From: Buchnera aphidicola (Cinara strobi)
GTDB taxonomy: Bacteria; Pseudomonadota; Gammaproteobacteria; Enterobacterales; Enterobacteriaceae
Length of the DNA: 64,000 bases
Assembly: GCF_900560745.1 (NCBI RefSeq)
Contig: NZ_LR025085.1
Coordinates: forward strand, 310,001-374,000
Direction of reading: 5' to 3'
This document shows, one piece after another, positions 58,349 through 64,000 of the stretch. Numbering within the stretch: the stretch's first letter is position 1; every line of letters starts with the position of its first letter. Under the pieces are notes generated by a model. That model did no database searches, was not told where the DNA came from, and saw only the letters and a program-made list of their open reading frames with translations. A program made the translations under genes and the position numbers.

Positions 58349-59209
58349 ATGGAAACAAAAATCTTAGATGGAATAAAAATTTCCAATAAAATAATAAAAA
58401 AAATAAAAAAGAAAATAGACAAAAGAAAAAAAAACAAAAAAAAAATTCCTAGCTTAGCCATGATTATTATAGGAAACAATCCAGCTTCTCTGACATATGT
58501 ACTTAAAAAAAGAGAAGCTTGCAATTTAGTAGGATTTTTTTCAGTATACTGGAATCTTCCAATCAATATCAGTGAAAAAAACTTATTAAAATTAATAAAC
58601 CAATTAAACTATAATAAACATATCGATGGAATATTGATACAATTACCGTTACCTAAAAATATTAGCTATATAAATATTGTAAATAATATTGATCCTAATA
58701 AAGATGTAGATGGATTTCATCCATATAATATTGGATCTTTATATCAATGTAATTCAAAATTTCGATCATGTACACCAAAAGGAATTATGACCTTGCTTAA
58801 AAATTATAAAATAAATATATCTGGTTTACATGCAGTAATCATAGGATCATCAAACATAGTCGGGAAACCTATGTGTTTAGAGCTAATTTTAGCTGGCTGT
58901 ACTACTACACTAACTAATAAATTAACTATCAATTTAAAAAATCATGTTCAAAGGGCAGACTTAATAATTATAGCCGTTGGTCAACCAAACTTTTTATATG
59001 GAGACTGGGTAAAAGAAGGAGCCATTGTAATAGATGTAGGAATTAATTATATTAATCAAAATAAAAAAATAGTTGGAGACGTACATTTTGATTCAGTGTC
59101 ACTTAAAGCATCTTATATCACCCCAGTTCCAGGTGGAATAGGTCCTATGACCATAGCATCGTTGCTCCAAAATTCACTAAAAGCATGCAAAAATTTTAAA
59201 AATGATTGA
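58349..59209 (+). CDS. folD: Bifunctional methylene-THF dehydrogenase / methenyl-THF cyclohydrolase
   Basis: 286 aa (E. coli 288). Catalytic Tyr/Lys in [10 protein letters not shown], the substrate segment [21 protein letters not shown], the NADP-binding [18 protein letters not shown], and the end signature [16 protein letters not shown]. It supplies 10-formyl-THF for formylating the initiator Met-tRNA and for purine-type one-carbon reactions. The N-terminal helix is poly-Lys-rich. It is convergent with cysS (34 bp). Confidence 0.96.
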   Translation: METKILDGIKISNKIIKKIKKKIDKRKKNKKKIPSLAMIIIGNNPASLTYVLKKREACNLVGFFSVYWNLPINISEKNLLKLINQLNYNKHIDGILIQLPLPKNISYINIVNNIDPNKDVDGFHPYNIGSLYQCNSKFRSCTPKGIMTLLKNYKINISGLHAVIIGSSNIVGKPMCLELILAGCTTTLTNKLTINLKNHVQRADLIIIAVGQPNFLYGDWVKEGAIVIDVGINYINQNKKIVGDVHFDSVSLKASYITPVPGGIGPMTIASLLQNSLKACKNFKND

Positions 59210-59243
59210 TTAAAAAATTTTATTTATTAATTTATTGATTTAT

Positions 59244-60659
59244 TTATCTGTATCTATATACAGATTTATTTAAATGATCTTCAACAATAATTCCTAACTC
59301 TAATAACTTAATTCTAATTATATCCGATAAATGCCATTTTTTTTCAAAACGATAATTATTACGCATTTTTATTAAATTTCTAATAATATAAGAATGTTTT
59401 ATAAAAACTTGATCTAATTTAAATAAAAATTCTTTTGGTTTATGAGTAAATAAACCTAAAATATTACCTAAAAAAATCAAATCAGATGCTAAAATATTAG
59501 CTAAATAAAAATTATTTTTTTTAATTTTATTGATATATTTAGATAATTTTCGCAAAACTGAACATGCGACAGGTGTATTGAAATCATTATTCATAGCTTG
59601 AAAAAATTGATTTTTAAAATCATCTCTAACTTGTATCCTTCTCAAAGATCGATACGATAAGTTAATAGAACATCCTAAAAGGGACATATAAATCTTTATT
59701 AAAATATTCTGAGATTTAATAAGATTTTTTTCAGAATATTCTAATGGATGCCTATAATGTGAAGACAAAAAATAATACCTAATAACTTCAGAATCATATT
59801 TTTCTAATAAATTTCGTATCGAGATAGTATTTAATAAAGATTTTGACATTTTTTGTTTATCTAAAACTACCATACCTACATGTATCCAAAATTGTACAGA
59901 AAAATTTCTATTCATGCATGTCGATTGAGCTATTTCATTTTCATGATGAGGAAATAATAAATCAATTCCACCTCCATGAATATCTACCGTATTATGAAAA
60001 TATTTATTGATTATCGAGGAACACTCTATATGCCAACCAGGCCTTCCAAATCCCCAGGGGGAATTCCATAAAGAATCAGAATTATTTTTAATATTGTTAT
60101 TATACTTCCATAATACAAAATCATCAGATAACCTGTAATCCTTTCCAGCAGAAAAAGAGTCGTAATGAGAAAAATTTCTATATTTACGGTGAGACAGTAA
60201 TCCATAATTTTTATAACGTAAAATAGAAAAGAGTATGTCTCGATTATCCGAGATATATGCATGTTTATTTTTCAACAAAAGATCAACATTTTTTATAATT
60301 TCTTGCATACATTCAGTAACTCTGGGTTCTTCATTAGGAAGAATTAAATTTAAACGTAAAAAATCTTTATTCATATACTTAATCATGCGTTGAGACAAAA
60401 TAAAAGCCGGTTCTTGATTTTTACGAGCAGTATTTATAATTTTATCATCAATATCAGTAATATTCCTAACATAATTTGTTCGATACCCTAAATGCTGTAG
60501 ATAACGTACAATTATATCAAATATGAGAAAAGTTCGAGCATGCCCAATATGGCAAATATCATATGTCGTCACGCCACATACATAAATATTTATTTTTTTT
60601 TTAGATAACGGTAAAAATAGTTCTTTTTTTTTAGTAAATGTATTAAATATTTTTAACAT
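59244..60659 (-). CDS. cysS: Cysteinyl-tRNA synthetase
   Basis: 471 aa from the chosen start (E. coli 461). HIGH motif in CGVTTYDICHIGHARTF with the zinc Cys; VRNITDIDDKI; WHIECSSI with second zinc Cys; GGGIDLLFPHHENE with zinc His/Glu; KMSKS in KQKMSKSLLNT. ATG 60659 (MLKIFNTFTKKKE) matches the family; an in-frame ATG 12 bases upstream (60671) is possible. Neither has a strong SD. Confidence 0.95.
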   Translation of the reverse strand: MLKIFNTFTKKKELFLPLSKKKINIYVCGVTTYDICHIGHARTFLIFDIIVRYLQHLGYRTNYVRNITDIDDKIINTARKNQEPAFILSQRMIKYMNKDFLRLNLILPNEEPRVTECMQEIIKNVDLLLKNKHAYISDNRDILFSILRYKNYGLLSHRKYRNFSHYDSFSAGKDYRLSDDFVLWKYNNNIKNNSDSLWNSPWGFGRPGWHIECSSIINKYFHNTVDIHGGGIDLLFPHHENEIAQSTCMNRNFSVQFWIHVGMVVLDKQKMSKSLLNTISIRNLLEKYDSEVIRYYFLSSHYRHPLEYSEKNLIKSQNILIKIYMSLLGCSINLSYRSLRRIQVRDDFKNQFFQAMNNDFNTPVACSVLRKLSKYINKIKKNNFYLANILASDLIFLGNILGLFTHKPKEFLFKLDQVFIKHSYIIRNLIKMRNNYRFEKKWHLSDIIRIKLLELGIIVEDHLNKSVYRYR

Positions 60660-60940
60660 AGTTATACTCATAACAATACAACCAAAAATATACTATATAT
60701 AGTAGAATTTTTTTCACTCTAATTCCAATAAAATATTATCATAAAAATTTATATTTTTAAAAAAATAAAACAAAAAAAATAACAAATTATTAATAATAAT
60801 AACCAAAAAAATAATTAAAATTAATATATTATTTTATTTCAATTCAAAATGAAATATAATATTGTGATAATAAAAATATTAATTTAATTAAATATTAAAA
60901 ACAATAGTAAAAAAAGATAATTAAAAAAGGAGAGTTTAGA

Positions 60941-61204
60941 ATGGAAAAAAAACTAGAAAAAATTCTCAAATTTCCTTGTACATTTACGTACAAAGTAATC
61001 GGTTTGGCTCAACCCGAACTAACTAATAATATTATCAAAATAATACAACATCATATACCGGGAGATTATGCACCTCAAATAAAATCAAGTAATAAAGGAA
61101 CATATTTATCAATATCTATAACGATTTGTGCGAAAAATTTCAAACAAATAAAAAATTTGTATAATGAATTAAGTAAGATTCATTTAGTTAGAATGGTTTT
61201 ATAA
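60941..61204 (+). CDS. ybeD: YbeD/DUF493 family protein
   Basis: 87 aa, the exact length of E. coli YbeD and with the same ending (LVRMVL against IVRMVL). LKFPCTFTYKVIGLAQPEL and HHIPGDYAPQIKSSNKGTYLSISITICA match closely. A small ACT-like-fold protein without an established biochemical role; in E. coli it lies between dacA and lipB, which are not here. AAAGGAGAG 9 bases upstream is one of the strongest ribosome-binding sites in the window. Confidence 0.93.
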   Translation: MEKKLEKILKFPCTFTYKVIGLAQPELTNNIIKIIQHHIPGDYAPQIKSSNKGTYLSISITICAKNFKQIKNLYNELSKIHLVRMVL

Positions 61205-61209
61205 AAATA

Positions 61210-61250
61210 TTTTGCGATGCGGTATTATTAAATACCTCCGCACCGCAAAA
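61210..61250 (-). terminator. cspE: Long hairpin between convergent ybeD and cspE
   Basis: TTTTGCG (61210-61216) pairs with CGCAAAA (61244-61250). TGCGG (61218-61222) pairs with CCGCA (61238-61242), separated by one A-C mismatch. The inner TATT and AATA strands extend the stem. Read on the minus strand it is followed by TATTTTTAT, so it fits a terminator for cspE; on the plus strand no T-tract follows, although it may also end ybeD transcripts. Confidence 0.7.
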
Positions 61251-61293
61251 GAACTACCGCTGTTATAAAAAATATAGAATATTTTAATAAATA

Positions 61294-61503
61294 TTAAATA
61301 CTTACAACATTAGCAGCTGACGGGCCTTTTGCGCCTTCGGTAATTTCGAATTCAACACTCTGACCTTCCGCCAAAGTTTTAAATCCGTTGCTTTGGATAG
61401 CAGAAAAATGAACAAAAACATCTTTGCTTCCATCTTCTGGAGTAATGAAACCAAACCCTTTAGATTCATTAAACCATTTTACATTACCTTTAATCTTGGA
61501 CAT
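61294..61503 (-). CDS. cspE: Cold-shock-family RNA-binding protein CspE
   Basis: 69 aa, nearly identical to E. coli CspE (the N-terminal 37 residues match without change, with a few substitutions later) and less similar to CspC. RNP1 KGFGFI and RNP2 VFVHF are present. It acts as a nucleic-acid chaperone and antiterminator. Its GC content and protein conservation are far above those of neighbouring genes, pointing to strong purifying selection and high expression. Confidence 0.95.
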   Translation of the reverse strand: MSKIKGNVKWFNESKGFGFITPEDGSKDVFVHFSAIQSNGFKTLAEGQSVEFEITEGAKGPSAANVVSI

Positions 61504-61725
61504 CTATATATTACCTTAGAGTGAAAATATAAACTAAAAATTATATCTAGAATCAATATTAAATTCATAAAAATGTACTTATTTTAAGAATAAATTAATT
61601 CTAAAAATAGCAATTTATTAAAATTAACATAATTATTAATTAATATAAATTTAAAAGAAATAGATATAAATAAGAATATAAAAATTTTAAAAAATATGAT
61701 AAAAATAAAATTAAAAAAAACAATA

Positions 61726-61845
61726 ATACCTGGCAATGTCCTACTCTCACACAAGGAGACCTTGCACTACCATTGGCGTTGAAATGTTTCACTTCTGAGT
61801 TCGGAATGGATTCAGGTGGTACCATAACACTATTGTCACCAGGTA
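61726..61845 (-). rRNA. rrf: 5S ribosomal RNA
   Basis: About 120 nt on the minus strand. The 5' TACCTGGTGACAATAG pairs with the 3' CATTGCCAGGTAT end to close the molecule. The internal CCGAACTCAGAAGTGAAAC and GGTAGTGCAAGGTCTCC blocks equal the conserved gammaproteobacterial 5S core. It lies immediately 3' of 23S rRNA in the same transcript. Confidence 0.95.
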
Positions 61846-61883
61846 TAATATTATTTTTTTTAGAAAAACACCTCTGGTGTTGT
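61846..61883 (-). other. Very short 23S-5S spacer with hairpin
   Basis: Only 38 bp separate the 23S 3' end from the 5S 5' end. On the minus strand the spacer contains AACACC-AGA-GGTGTT followed by TTT (61881 down to 61864). This may be an rRNA processing signal or a weak attenuator-like hairpin. Confidence 0.6.

Positions 61884-64000
<2,117 letters not shown>

Overview
The window is a chromosome segment of a strongly reduced, extremely AT-rich gammaproteobacterial endosymbiont. It is most likely a Buchnera aphidicola lineage, the primary symbiont of aphids. The reasons are the enterobacterial gene identities, the conserved enterobacterial gene neighbourhoods with many intervening genes missing (zapA/rpiA, ygfZ/prfB/lysS, pgk/fbaA/mscS, recC-recB-recD, cyoABCDE, bolA/clpP/clpX/lon/ppiD/mdlAB/dnaX/ybaB/htpG/adk), lysine-, asparagine- and isoleucine-rich proteins full of poly(A) tracts, intergenic DNA that is almost pure A/T, and a 23S-5S rRNA unit. 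I see no mobile elements, prophages, CRISPR arrays or toxin/defence loci.

Layout. 1-1.8 kb: the 3' end of rsmE, then zapA, rpiA and a Met-Leu-Gln tRNA cluster on the minus strand. 1.9-16.4 kb: glnS, eno, a polA interrupted by two in-frame stops, engB, typA, ygfZ, prfB (with the programmed +1 frameshift), lysS and lysA. 16.5-23.7 kb: miaB, ybeY, leuS, holA, tusA and, on the minus strand, asd. 24.5-36.6 kb: pgk, fbaA, mscS, the complete recC-recB-recD cluster and an initiator tRNA. 36.8-42.4 kb: nusB and tusE, then the cytochrome bo3 oxidase operon cyoA-E on the minus strand. 42.8-60.7 kb: bolA, clpP, clpX, lon, ppiD, the ABC exporter pair mdlA-mdlB, the 4.5S SRP RNA on the minus strand, dnaX, ybaB, htpG, adk, tRNA-Arg, folD and cysS. 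60.9-64 kb: ybeD, cspE, 5S rRNA and most of 23S rRNA, with the last three on the minus strand.

How the genes work together. Most are information-processing and protein-quality-control genes: aminoacyl-tRNA synthetases, RF2, tRNA thiolation and methylthiolation, GTPases, clamp-loader subunits, RecBCD, and Lon/ClpXP/HtpG. A small energy set is kept: eno, pgk, class II aldolase, adenylate kinase and the bo3 quinol oxidase. asd and lysA provide two lysine-pathway steps, which fits amino-acid provisioning of an insect host. folD and rpiA supply one-carbon units and pentose phosphates.

Most notable points. (1) polA is split by two in-frame stop codons inside a decayed proofreading domain, while the 5'-nuclease motifs and all polymerase motifs remain intact. 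(2) mscS lacks a canonical start codon at the position homology requires. (3) The prfB +1 recoding site is preserved with a weakened SD-like element. (4) 15-16-base A runs occur inside open reading frames. (5) Some key residues have changed (RecB nuclease Asp to Glu, CyoA lipobox Cys lost), and DnaX is truncated. I found no clearly novel multi-gene system; the polA fission is the strongest candidate for something unusual.
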